A DNA stretch of 64,000 nt from NCBI GenBank assembly GCA_021464415.1, contig CM038465.1, positions 23,405,839 through 23,469,838 of the forward strand, written 5' to 3'. Position numbers and translations under genes: made by a program. The notes under the pieces are model-generated. The model did no database searches and was not told the DNA's origin. It worked only from the letters and a program-made list of their open reading frames with translations. This document shows positions 44,983-57,052 of the stretch, piece by piece. This stretch comes from Lonicera japonica (Eukaryota > Streptophyta > Magnoliopsida > Dipsacales > Caprifoliaceae). Position 1 is the first letter of the stretch. Each line of letters begins with the position of its first letter.

Positions 44983-46610
44983 TGTAGACACCCCGATCCG
45001 TGACCCCCGTAGGAACCCTAACAACCTTCGAGAACTGCTGTTTCTGGACTCCGGGACCCACCCGAACACCCGAGACTGCCCCGGAAGAGTTTGTTGGCCA
45101 AACAAACATGCTTTAAAGTGAAATGTCGCACGACATTCAAGATTGTCGCGCGACAGTCAAGATTGTCGCGCGACATACACTAGTATGTCGCACGACAATC
45201 CCACTTTATGGGAACATGTCGCGCGACAAACACCCCACCACTCCACTTTCTGACTCAGCAATGAGTCAGAATCATCATTAAAGTAGAATGTCGCGCGACA
45301 GTCAAGATTGTCGCGCGACATACACCTTTTCGCCACTATAAATAGGCCAGTAGCACCCAAGGTTCAAGGACACCAACATCACAGCAAAAAACAGCAGTTT
45401 TAGAGCAGAATTGCGGGTTTATGATCTAATTTTCTGATCTTTCGTCAAGTATTTTCTATTATCGTCTTATTTCTGAAGAATTATCGAATCTATTCTCGAC
45501 ACTCGACGTGTCCAGTCTCGGGAATCGAATTCTCGGAAATATCTGAAGAAGGAGAAGATTATTATCGCCGGAGATCTCTCTGCCGTATTACATTTTCTTT
45601 CTTATTATTATTCTCGTCGGGAAGGTAACGAAAGTCTCTTCTAGTAATTAAATAAGATATTTGTATATTAGATTTATTATGGACTTTTAGAATTTGATTT
45701 TTTCTAACGCGCCCGAAAAACAGGTTATCTGAGTACTTGTTTTATTTCTGTTGTTTTGTCTACGTTTTATTTGAATAAACTTATTGCCAAGTTATAAATA
45801 GTCTACCGTCTTCAAAACAAAAGACCCTGATAAAATCATTTGCAAAACCAGAAGAGTAACTACGTTATCGTCCGGATAAAACTCTGTTTTCAAAACCCGG
45901 ACTGATACGACTTATCTAGGAATTAAAATCAACATATCCTGTCTTCTCTATAGACTGCGACGTGTCTGATAACTCTCCTCAAAGAGTTCTAGTTCCACAT
46001 TAAATTAGTCCCGATACAAGATCCAAACTTTTACAAAAGTAATCATAACCCGAGAAAATCGTCATTATCTGAGAAAATAATACGGGATACTCTCTCAAAA
46101 TAAAAGGTTTTGTCATTTGTATTTACATCTTTCAATAATAAAAAAACATCGGATCTCAGAACACAAAGGTTTCTATTCCTTTCCCGTTTTCCCCCAGAAA
46201 TTAGGGTTTTTATTAGAAAAGTAGTAGGCTGTCAGCAAAAGCATCCAAGTTTTTCAACATAAAATAAACATATAAGACCACTAGAGACCGAAAGGGCGGA
46301 ATGGGTGCTTAACACCTTCCCAAACCGTAATATAGTTCCCGAACCCTATAGAATCCTAGTTTCGCAGACAAACGTGTAAAGAAAGGTTTATCTATAGCCT
46401 TTTCTCTTACACAACCTTTTTGTCCGTTTTCTCGTAAAACGTACTGGCGACTCTGAATGAACCCTCTTACACCTAGAAACAGGATAGAGGGACACCCGAT
46501 ATGAATCATCAACCAGCTCCAAGCAAATGGAACGACGGGATCCCTTCCGACGTTTCAGACGCCCAACGAACGGGGACGAGACCCGGGGGTCGCATTTGCG
46601 GGTTCTCACA
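44983..46610 (+). repeat. Tat 5' LTR
   Basis: It is 1628 bp, TGTAGACACCCCGATCC...GGTTCTCACA, collinear in reverse with the solo LTR 27319-28995. Confidence 0.95.
45124..45344 (+). promoter_or_regulatory. Putative U3 promoter: seven TGTCGCRCGACA palindromes plus TATA box
   Basis: The 12-bp palindrome TGTCGCGCGACA, or TGTCGCACGACA, occurs at 45124, 45144, 45164, 45186, 45217, 45289 and 45309 (start positions). A TATAAATA box follows at 45337-45344, only 16 bp after the last copy. The cluster lies about 140-340 bp from the LTR start. Promoter function is inferred from position. Confidence 0.65.
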
Positions 46611-46611
46611 G

Positions 46612-46629
46612 TGGCGACTCTGCTGGGGA
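46612..46629 (+). other. Tat primer-binding site (tRNA-Arg type)
   Basis: TGGCGACTCTGCTGGGGA starts one base after the LTR. This sequence is characteristic of Tat/Ogre elements, which use a tRNA-Arg primer. Confidence 0.85.
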
Positions 46630-47753
46630 TTTATGAGAACTAGGCTCTTATATGTGGACTTTTTTGTTTATAATATGTTGATACGCATGCTTTTACTGCT
46701 TTCCCTACTTACCCCCTGACGTGGCGCCTGGATTTTCATTGTTGACCTGACCTAGAGGCGCAGTAGGGTCCATTCATTGACATAGACACATGTTTAGGAT
46801 TTCCCCTTTATGTTATATATGATTGTAAAGAAATATCTTTTTAAATAAAAATAACGTTTTCAAAATACACCTCGAAGATAAGATATTTGCAATTAATCTT
46901 TTGAAAATTCTTGTTTTGCACGCACTTTCACAAATCATGCATTGGTTCTACGAGTGTGAATTTACCCCGAACCCTCGGAAGTATTATAAGTGAGTAGGGA
47001 GTTGGCTTGCTTGGGCCAACATAAACCGAAAGCATTTACTTCCACTCTCCTTGGCCAAGTACGCCCCCGAGGTATATCGAGTGACGAGAACACTCACGTA
47101 CCCGGGAAGTATATCAAAAGATTCTTGCACGTACCCGCCCCTGGGGTATATCGCGAGGTCTTGCCAAATAGGAGGGAGCCTAAAGCCTTCACCTTGCATT
47201 ACACCTGCATTGCATATAGGAAGATTCAAAAATAGAACACTCTTATACTTTTTTTTATCAACCGTGAGGAGTTCGTACCACGTAGGGCCTTGTCATGTAT
47301 ATCTCCCCCAGATATTGGCAAGTACGGCCGGAGGCTGACCAACCTCCGTCGTAGAAATTTACAATCGAGATCACCTCGTTGTGACTTTCCCCGGTACATC
47401 TCCTATGAAAAGCAACTCAAGAGGAAGGATATTCCCAATTTTCACAAAATCAAAAGATGAGTTTTTCAAAATTCGGGACAAATAGGATAACCCAAGGAGC
47501 ACTTTGCTGCCTATCCTAAACTCCCACTGAGAATTCACTCAAGTTGTTGTTGACGTGTCTTTATAAAACACCCGAAACTTGGTTTTCGTTGTTTTTCTTT
47601 CTCCGTGGTTCTTTTGGCAAAAATCGAGTCGCATCATAGTCTTCCTTCATCTTCGCCCCATGGTTTCGTCTACAGCCGTAATACGACGGCAGTCTGGAAG
47701 GTTGGGCTGGTCGGGATCACACCGGAAGATTAGTAAGACCAAGCACGCCCGCA
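46630..47753 (+). other. Tat leader
   Basis: No ORF of note. Three imperfect copies of a GTACCC...GGTATATC word lie at about 47059-47079, 47096-47115 and 47130-47152. The segment up to 47753 otherwise shows nothing I recognise. Confidence 0.5.
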
Positions 47754-50567
47754 ATGGTTGATAGACGCGAACATCAAGAGACAGATCAGAGCCTAGCCGA
47801 GGCGTCTGCAGCTCAGCCAACTTTAGCCGAGATGCATCGTTTGCTAATGTCCGTCAGTGTGAATCTAGCAAACCTCACGAGTGAGCAACAGAATACCCGG
47901 GTTCGAGTAGAAGAGTTGTCAGCCGGGCGGGTCGCGCCACCGGGGTTTGAACGACTACCACCAAATCGAGATCAAGGGCAGTCATCGTAAGTACTTCCCC
48001 CAGTTCAAGGAACCAACCCACCTCAAACGGGCCCTGTCATCGCCGGTCCCGTTCAAACTGGTCCCAACAATCAGAATCAATGGGCCCCGGATTCAGGACC
48101 CACTTACCAACAACAGGAGCCACCCATCATCTGGCCCCAACCTCAGCAAGGTCTTGATCCCCAATACTAGTCATGGCCACAAGTCCCCACAAGGCCTATT
48201 CCACCACCGGCCTTAGTAGCCCCTCCTAATGAGTACCCAGATATCAACCGACTCCGGGCAGTGTACGCAGAATCGGTTATAGCTCGGGAACAACCGGATG
48301 AGGTGTCAAGAGAGAGTGAAGAAATGAAGAAACTGAAAGAGCAGATGAAAGTTCTGCAAAGAGGGATTTCTCTGATAAGAGGGGCAGATGAGATCACAGA
48401 TATAAATGCTTTCTCTCTCTACCCAGAAGCAAGACTACCTCAAGGATTCAAGCTTCCTTCTATCACCAAATTCACAGGAACCACACCCCCCAAAACCCAT
48501 CTCCAATCTTACATCAGATCCATGCAAGTGTCCGGTTGTGGAGAACCAGAATTAGCTCAGGCCTTTCACATGACTCTCACGGTGGCCGCCCTGAGATGGT
48601 TTTTCGATCTGGAAAGACACCACACGAAGACTTAGGGAGATATTGTTAAGGAGTTCATGAATAAATACGGGTCCAACGAAGATTTGGAAATTACCCGCAA
48701 GCACCTGGAAATGACCAAGCAAGGAGAGAAGGAAGGCTTCAGTGATTTCGTCACACGCTGGAGATAGATGGCCTCCCAAATGTCCAAACGGCCTGATGAA
48801 GAAGAACAGTTGGAGATCATACAAAGGAATTTTACTCCAGTTGTATTAAGTTGTATGGGAAAGCACGTATTCCCACATTTCAGGGCCTTGTTAAGCATGG
48901 GGTCACAAGTAGAAGAAGAGTTGGCTAAGAAAACCGAGAATGATACTAAGAAAGCCTCATACACAGGGAGAAAGATGGCCACTCCAACTGTTAACCAAAT
49001 AGGCTCATACCCATATCAACAGAACCTGTTTCAGCAGCCACAACAAGCACCTCCGATGAATTGGCCCGCGCAAGGAGATTCTTCGAGCACTGAAGTCAGG
49101 AGAAAAAGGAACTTCTGTACTCTTCCCACTACCCTGGTCAAAAGCTTGGAACTACTCCGGAAAGCCGGACTAATCACCCCACTCAACCCACGTCCTCCAC
49201 CAAGTCTTATTCCCGTTACTTGGAGGATGAATGAGAACTGTGCATACCATCAAGCAGCAGGCCATGACACGGAACGCTGCTTGGCTCTTCGTCACCGTAT
49301 TCAGGACCTCATTGAAGCCGGAACCATTCCCGCACCCGGCGGGCCCAATGTTACCAACAACCCCCTTCCGAACCATGCTCCACCAGCAAGAATTAACGCC
49401 TTAACCACTGATGAAGAAGGCTTTGATCCTGTAGGACTTATCCGAGATGACCCATCCTACAGAGCACCAGTTAGGCTACCAGCAACAGCTCAAGTGGCCC
49501 CAGGCCTCAATCCGATAATCGACCAATGGATGGCTAAGATGAAATTCCTACCCGGGCAGGGTTTAGGAAAGGCCAACCAAGGGATTTCACAACCGCTTGC
49601 AATCAAGACCAATCCCGGAAAAGCTGGGATAGGATGGACCCAAGACAGGAAGAAACAACCATGGAAGCCCCGACGCCTCCCTAAGGAGACAATCTGTATG
49701 ACAGAAACCTCCCCCAAAGCCTTTAGTTGGTCGACAGAGCCAGAATCATCAGAAACCTCGGAAGGATCGGACCCAGCATCCCTCTGGATACAGCAAATCA
49801 CCCGCTCGGGAAGGGTATACCAACCACCATCAATAGATACCGAGAAATCATTACCTCCTAAGGAAGCAGGAAAGGATCGGGTACTGGAACAGCTGAAGAA
49901 AACCCAGGCTCACATCACCATTTGGGGCCTTCTGGTTGCCTCCAAACCTCACAGGACCGCCTTCATCAAACTCCTAGATGAGGCTGTCATATCGCCAGAC
50001 TCTACGCCCGAACAACTGCCAAACATGATTGGGTCACTTACAGTCCAAAGAAGTCTGTCATTCTCAGATGAAGACTTATCTCCATTGGGGAAGAAACACA
50101 GTCTGGCCCTCCATATCACTGTCCGGACCCGAGAAAAAATCTTGCCACAGGTTCTCATCGACAATGGGTCGACTATAAATGTTTGCCCTCTGAAGACCGC
50201 CAAATGTCTGGGTATCTTAGACTCAGAACTTTCGCCGTCAATTGTGACCGTTAGAGCCTATGACAACACTAGGCGAGCCGTCTTGGGTTCTCTGAAGCTT
50301 GATCTCATGGTTGGTCCCGGAAACTTTCCAGCCGAGGTCCAAATCATAGACATTCCCTCCAGTTTCAACCTACTGTTGGGAAGAGCCTGGCTACATGACA
50401 TAGGAGCGCTCCCCTCCTCCTTACACCAGAAAATCAAGATACCCTTCGAAGGGAATGCAATCACTATCCAAGGAGATCCTGAAAGGACCTTGGCAGATCT
50501 GGAATTACCTGTGTTGGGCATCGGGAGTCAAAGCATACAGTTGGGAGGCTTTTCTTATGAGCCTTAA
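47754..50567 (+). pseudogene. Tat gag-protease pseudogene
   Basis: A single frame runs from ATG 47754 to 50567 with in-frame stops TAA 47988, TAG 48168, TAG 48633, TAG 48765 and the final TAA 50565. Gag (about 48300-48990) includes LPSITKFTGTTPPKTHLQSY and an LRWFFDLE segment. A nonstandard zinc knuckle (CAYHQAAGHDTERC, second Cys replaced by His, typical of Tat) is at about 49239-49280. A G-patch-like segment (LPGQGLGKANQGI) lies near 49546-49585. The protease (50090-50420) has DNGS as its active-site loop (LIDNGSTINVCP) and LLLGRAWLHD. Apart from the stops the frame is long and conserved, so the damage is recent. Confidence 0.9.
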
Positions 50568-51597
50568 GTACAAGCTCTCACCACCCAGAGAATCGAGTAT
50601 CTACCCCCTGATAATATCCCCGGTCTCAGCACCAAGATCACGAACATGCTGAGAAAGATGAAATACTTACTGGAGCCAGTCTGGGAATGGGACAGTTCGG
50701 ATTACTTCAAGCCTTGGAACCGGTAATGAGGTACGAAAGAGAAGGATTGGGGTACCAGCACACCGAAGAAGATAATCGAGAGAAACAGAGCCGAGGGCAT
50801 CAATATCCGAGTTTCAGCTCTTTGAATGGGTTTTTTGTCAAAGAAGGAGAGGATTTCCCCTTTTGTGGCTTTCAAGAGCCCTGGAGGAATAGCAACGGAG
50901 ATAACCTTTCGGGATGGGAAATCTTCTATGAAGAGGACCTTTACCTCAAAGAAAGTGTCACACACAGCTTCTCTGCCAAGTTAACGATCGGACCAGGAAA
51001 AGAAAGTGAAGACAAGGAAGAGGAAGAAATGATCGGAAATCTCTTCGATGTCATGGCTCTAGGGGATGACGCGCCAAGAGACGACCCTGTACACTTGATA
51101 CACGCTGATCCAGATTACCAGAAAGAGGGGGAAAAGAGTGAAATTGTAAGGGTGAAAGATAAGAGTGGGGGAAAGGGTAGGGAAGAGTCTTTCCTAAATT
51201 TACTTTTCAAACTTGTACCTGTAAACACTATCATTAATGAGGAAGACTCTATTTTGCGTTATCCTGTTAGTTCCAATTCTGTAATTGCTTATATGGAGTT
51301 GGAAAGACTAAACGAACACCCTGAACGGGATGGTCAGCGTATACAAAGTGAAGAAGGAGACACTCTTATAATTAACCTTGGAACAAAAGAGGAAAGGAAG
51401 GAAGTCCGTATTGGGGCAAGTCTAAATGAGACAGAAAGAGAAGAATTCACACAAACTCTAAATAAGTACGTGGATATCTTCGCCTGGTCCTATGCTGATA
51501 TGCCAGGTTTAAACAGCCAAATAGTCATGCACGAGATACACACCAAGCCAGAGTTCAGACCCGTCAAGCAAAAGTTGAGAAAGCTTACGCCAGAATG
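50568..51597 (+). pseudogene. Tat pol N-terminal part (G-patch, linker, start of RT)
   Basis: The gag-protease frame continues past 50567 to about 50660, then coding shifts by one base at 50660-50672 and stays open to 51597. A second G-patch-like segment (GASLGMGQFG ... EGLGY, about 50672-50755) follows the shift. A long acidic linker leads to the RT entry region (DIFAWSYADMPGL, about 51475-51515; PVKQKLRKL near 51560). The copia element begins at 51598 inside this region, and the frame resumes without change at 59665 once the insert and one GAATG are removed. Confidence 0.85.
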
Positions 51598-52930
51598 TGA
51601 AAGAGATATGTCCTAGGACTATTCATAGATTATGATTTGTACTTAGATATTTTATGCTTATTGTTATTAATAAAGTTTATTTATTATACTTTATATTCTC
51701 TTGTAAATAATATATATTAATACTAGTTCATCAAGTACGTGACTTGATTGTGGGATGCTAGTAATATTGTAATAATATTATTTAGATGTCCCTAATCATG
51801 TGTCAATAATCTAGGATCACATTGATATAATGATTAGAGTATGGGTCAGCTGATGACTATGTTCCACAAGTCATGGATATGGAGATATCAAGCTGAACAC
51901 ACTAATACTTGTTGGAGAACAACATATTGGACCGACCCGCTTTGGGGACACTGCGAGGAGTGTTACATAATGTCATCAGTGATGTTCCCCATTTGTGATA
52001 TCGTATTATCCACAGACCTGAGATCGCCATGGTTACCAATATAGGGATTAGCATGTCAGGCATTATCAAACGTTGCTCTTGACCGAGTAATTATAAAGAT
52101 GATGACCGAGCATACTATGAACTATGTAGAGGTATGTGGTTGATCAAGATGGGATTTGTCACTCTCATAAATTGAGAGAGATATCGTTGGGCCCCTTGAT
52201 AAGTGTAATTAATATTTGCATGGCCATGCACAAATGAGATGTCATTTGTTTTAGATTAATTATACTTAGAGACCAAGAAATAAAGATTGAACTATACAAG
52301 AATGACACTTGCCTAGTCTTGTGTTCAATCTAGATATCGATTGACAAAAGGAGTTAATATGTGGAATATCAATTTAAGGTTGTGTCGTTTTTGACCTTTA
52401 TACCCTTTGGATAGTAGTAATGTTTTACTAGAAACCGCTTACTATTCGTATAATAAAACGGGCTTTTAATTATACTGCCAAAGAGTATAAAACCTACAGG
52501 GTCACACACCAAAACGAGTTGGATCAAAACGAATTAAAACGGGCCAAGTTGGACTTGGGCCCAGTTCGTTTGTTGCTTAGGGTTCTCACTAGGGTTCCCT
52601 TATAAAAGGGAACCTTTGTTCATCCTGGCGGTCATGGGAAATTATTGAGAGGCTAGAGAGTCGAAATAATTGTGAGAACCCTAGAAGGCGCTAGTACACC
52701 AAGCAAGGATCTCATCCCGTTCGTGTGTGCATATCGTAGAGGCGTCGTAATTTCTACGCTAAGGACGACGACAACAGAAGGATTCGATCCATCCTGTTCG
52801 TTTTAGTAACATTGAATCACATATAAGGTATGTCTTCTGTCGATTTTATTGAACAGCATAGATCCTAGGGTTTAAGATTAGTGCGTATATTAGTGTATGC
52901 GATGCATGATTACTGCCCTAATTGCCTACA
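51598..52930 (+). repeat. Copia 5' LTR
   Basis: TGAAAGAGATATGTCC...ATTGCCTACA, 1333 bp. A TTATAAAAGGG TATA-like motif is near 52600-52610. The small ORF at 51841-52044, present in both LTRs, has no known family. Confidence 0.95.
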
Positions 52931-52931
52931 G

Positions 52932-52943
52932 TGGTATCAGAGG
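52932..52943 (+). other. Copia primer-binding site
   Basis: TGGTATCAGAGG, one base after the LTR, matches the initiator-Met tRNA end in 11 of 12 bases. Confidence 0.9.
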
Positions 52944-54384
52944 GAGGTTATTTACTGTTCTTTAATTTCGATCATGATTATAGTCGTTTAATAACTTGAA
53001 GATCTGTTCTCGTTTAAATTTCGATTAATATCATATTCGAATTTTTAGTATCATGCTAGGTTTTGATAATATCGATTAATGGGTTAATCGTTTTCTATAG
53101 CTTGTTTCTGTTTTCGTTATTCAGTTTGCATATACGATATGTCCTTTTTATAATCTGATTAATAGAGATCTGATATGTCAAAAACGTGATTACTGTATGA
53201 CTGTTATCGACATGTTCATGATTCTGTTAAGTCGTTTTTGATTAGGGTTCATCTTTATGCTGTCATGATTTTTTATTCCGCAATTATCATGTTTAGCGTT
53301 TTCAGAATCGTTCTGTTAGGGTTTACGCAATCTGGTAGACTTGATGAGATCACGGCTATCGGGTTCTTTCACGTTAATTTGATTAATGAGATAGGGCAGA
53401 TTAATGTGATTAGCGGGATCGCCGCCGGGGTGTCCACCCCCCGGACCCCGGTTGGGGCGCTGCCCCAAACCCCGCGGGGGCGTTGCCCCTCGACCCCTAA
53501 TTGTTTATTTAATGATTGATTAAATTTATTTTTCCTTTTATAAGTATGCAATGTGTTGTGTTATGAGATAATACTAACTTGCAGGGTTATTTTTTATAGT
53601 GATATAGTATGGCCAAACTAAATATGGCCTGCGTGTCGTCTTGTTTTTATTGTAATATATAAATACGGCCTGCGTGTCGTTTTGTGTTTTGCAATGTAAT
53701 TTCAATTACTAGTCTCTTGTATTAGGATGTACAATTTTTGTATAATTACCTCGCATAGAAGATGGAGGATCCCTCATCACAAGAGAAGATAGCCAAGAAC
53801 TTTGGAGTGTCCAAAGCTACAAAGGATGGAGAACATAGTTAATTAGTAGCTTTATTTCTCTGGCCATACTATATCACATATTTATTGGTTGATGCATGTT
53901 TAAATATTCTGTTGTATTATTGTGAGACTGCATATTTATGTCCCTAGAACAAAAGAAATTATTTGTGCCTTTCCAACACTGATAACTATTAATTTTATGA
54001 TTATTATAGAAAACGCCTGCCAAAGTGGGGTTATCTTAAATCATCATAAATTAATAGAATGGAAGTCGGACATCCATAAGTCAGAAAAGTGTTGGTTTGA
54101 TTTCACAAGGCCATCAAAACGGTTTTGGGCCTTGAGGCAAAGTGTTGAGAAGCCGAAACATAAGATGTAAAACTCAACAAACCAAGAGTTGCATAGAATG
54201 TAATTAACAAATGTTGCTTACCTAATTAACAATGTTTAAGTGAAAAGCCAAAGCTTTCTTAATACCTTGTGTAATACGGATCTTGGACCTACGATGTCCT
54301 AATAGGACAATTGCGTGTAAGACATAGTAGGAAATTTATAATAAGCATATTAAATGTTTGCATATGTTATTTTGCTGTAGATAG
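52944..54384 (+). other. Copia leader, 1.4 kb
   Basis: Non-coding and AT-rich except for a GC-rich island at 53414-53497. Two related ATGGCCTGCGTGTCGT words lie at about 53622-53640 and 53666-53682. The ORFs at 53238-53519 and 53922-54170 have no family signature. Confidence 0.6.
53414..53497. repeat. GC-rich double-hairpin island in the copia leader
   Basis: Within AT-rich DNA, 84 bp are mostly G and C. They contain two near-identical small hairpins, GGGGCGCTGCCCC (53454-53466) and GGGGCGTTGCCCC (53477-53489), plus a CCACCCCCCGGACCCCGG block. Confidence 0.8.
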
Positions 54385-56911
54385 ATGACGAACAATAACA
54401 CAACCGCTTTTTCGTTGCGATCTGTCCTTGAGAAGGAAAAACTAAATACAACCAATTTCCTAGACTGGTTTAGGAATCTGAGAATTGTTCTCAAGCACGA
54501 GAGGAAAGATTATGTCCTCGGAAATGCTATTCCTGAAGAACCAGCAGCTAATGCTCCTCGTGCACAGAGAGATGCATATCAGAAGCATCTAAATGATGAT
54601 TTAGATGTTTCATGTCTCATGCTTGCCAGCATGAATGCTGATCTACAAAAGTAATTTGAAAATATGAATGCTTTCGACATGGTTAAGGAACTGAAGAGTT
54701 TGTTTCAAGAACAAGCTCGAGTCGAACGCTTCGAGACTACCAAGTCTTTATTTTCATGCAAGCTTCCTGAAGGAGGCTCAGTCAGTCCTCATGTACTCAA
54801 AATGATTGGGTACATTGATCACCTAGAAAGGTTGGGGACAACCATTAGCCAAGAGTTGGCCACTGATGTCATTCTCCAGTCGCTGCCTGAGTCTTATGAT
54901 GGATTCATCATGAATTTCAATATGCACAGCCTGGAAAGGACATTAACTGAGCTGCATGGGATGCTGAAAACAGCTGAGCAAAACATTGTTAAAAAGGTTA
55001 AGAATAATGTTCTGATGGTTCAAAAAGGAAAGGGTTTCAAGAAAGGTGGAAATGGCAAAGGAAAGTCCAATGCCAAAGGCAAAGGTAAAGCTCTAGTTAA
55101 GAACTGGAAGAACAAGAAGCAAGATTCTGAGCCCAAGCCTAATCCACAAGCTGAAATGATATGTTTTCACTGCAATGAAAAGGGTCATTGGAGGAGAAAC
55201 TGCAAGAAATACCTTGACGACAAAAAGAAGGGAATAGCCCCTTCGTCTTCAGGTACTTACGTTATAGAAGTAATTGTTACTTCAGCTTCTTCTACTTCTT
55301 GGGTATTAGATACTGGTAGTGCATCTCACATTTGTGCAAATGTACAGGGACTCAAAAGGAGTAGGAAGCTGGCTAAAGGAGAAGTGGACCTACGCGTTGG
55401 AAATCGAGCAAAAGTTGCCGCTCTAGCTGTAGGAACATTTGAGATTCCTTTGCCTTCAAGATTGATTTTAGAATTAAATAATTGTTACTATGTGCCTGCT
55501 TTTAGCAGAAACATTATTTCTATTTCTTTGTTAGACGAAGAAGGTTTTGAATTCAATTTTAAGGACAAACGTTGTTCATTTTCTTTGAATAATATGCAAT
55601 ATAGTATTGGACAATTATTGGATGGTCTTTATATTCTAAATCTTGAAATACCTGTTTATAACGTAAATAATAAGAGAATCAAGTCTGATGATTCGAATCC
55701 TACTTATTTATGGCATTGTCGTTTAGGCCATATAAATGAGAAACACATGTTGAAGCTCCATAAAGATGGTCTTCTAAATTCATTTGATTTCCAATCTTTT
55801 GAATGATGTGAATCTTGTTTGTTGGGAAAGATGACTAAAAGTCCTTTCAATGGTAACAATGATAGGGCAAGTGATCTTTTGGCCCTCATTCATACTGATG
55901 TATGTGGACCATTAAACACAACTGCCAGAGGAGGATATCAGTACTTCATCACATTTACTGATGATTTCAGTAGATATGGTTATGTTTACTTGATAAAACA
56001 TAAATCGGAATCTTTTGAAAAGTTCAAAGAATTTCAAAATGAGGTGCAAAATCAACTTGGCAAGACTATTAAAGCTCTTCGATCAGATCGAGGAGGAGAA
56101 TACTTAAGCCAAGAATTCATTGATCATCTTAAGAGTTGTGGAATTGTTTCACAACTTACTCCACCAGGAACACCACAATGGAATGGTGTATCTGAAAGGA
56201 GAAACCGAACACTGTTAGACATGGTTCGATCAATGATGAGTCAGACATCTCTTCCAATATCATTTTGGGGATATGCTCTTGAAACCGCAGCGTTCACACT
56301 AAATAGATCTCCATCTAAGGCTGTAGAAAAGACACCTTACGAGTTATGGACTGGAAAGGTTCCAAGTCTGTCTTTTCTAAAGATTTGGGGTTGTGATGTT
56401 TTCGTCAGACGACTAATCACAACTAAATTGGAACCCAAATCTGATAAATGCTTCTTCGTAGGATATCCTAAGGAAACTAAAGGATATTATTTTTATAATC
56501 CAACCGAGAACAAAGTGTTTGTAGCTCGGAATGGAGTTTTCTTAGAAAGAGAGTTTTTTTCCAAAGAAAACAGTGGGAGCACTATACATCTAGAAGAAAT
56601 TCGAGATGATAGTAATCTTAATGAAGAGCCTCAACAAAGTAAGCAAATAGTTGCAGAAACTCCTGAAGAAGTTACAGTCTTACGAAGGTCAAAAAGGCCA
56701 CGTCGCGAACCTGAGAGATTATCACTTTTCGTCTCAGATGATCAAGACATAGTGTTGTTAGACAACAATGAGCCCTCGACTTTCAAAGAAGCAATGGAGA
56801 GCTCTAGTTCTGAGAAATGGCTGGAAGCCATGAAATCCGAAATGAAATCCATGGATGACAATCAAGTATGGGACTTGGTTGACATGCCTAATGGCTGTAG
56901 AGCCATAGGTT

Positions 56912-57052
56912 GCAAATGGGTTGTCAAAATTAAGATTGATAAAGATGGCAAGGTTGATGTCTATAAAGCTCGATTAGTTGCAAAAGGATATCGAGCTTTA
57001 TAGACATCGACCTTGCCATCTTTATCAATCTTAATTTTGAAAACCCATTTGC
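56912..57052. repeat. 62-bp inverted duplication within RT
   Basis: The left arm 56912-56973 is normal RT coding. The right arm 56991-57052 is its reverse complement with two mismatches. The spacer 56974-56990 is 17 nt. The right arm replaces the few codons expected between GY(R) and the DESFSPVA motif. Confidence 0.95.

Noticed and set aside
45124..45320. CRISPR-like array
   Set aside because: Spacers are unequal and partly repeated, units are 12-bp palindromes and the context is a plant LTR.
47947..48216. 89-aa ORF overlapping Tat gag
   Set aside because: A shadow in another frame; the gag frame from 47754 continues through this region apart from two stops.
51841..52044. Conserved 67-aa ORF found twice (also 58570-58773)
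   Set aside because: Both copies are just the two LTRs of one recent copia insertion, so identity reflects age, not selection.
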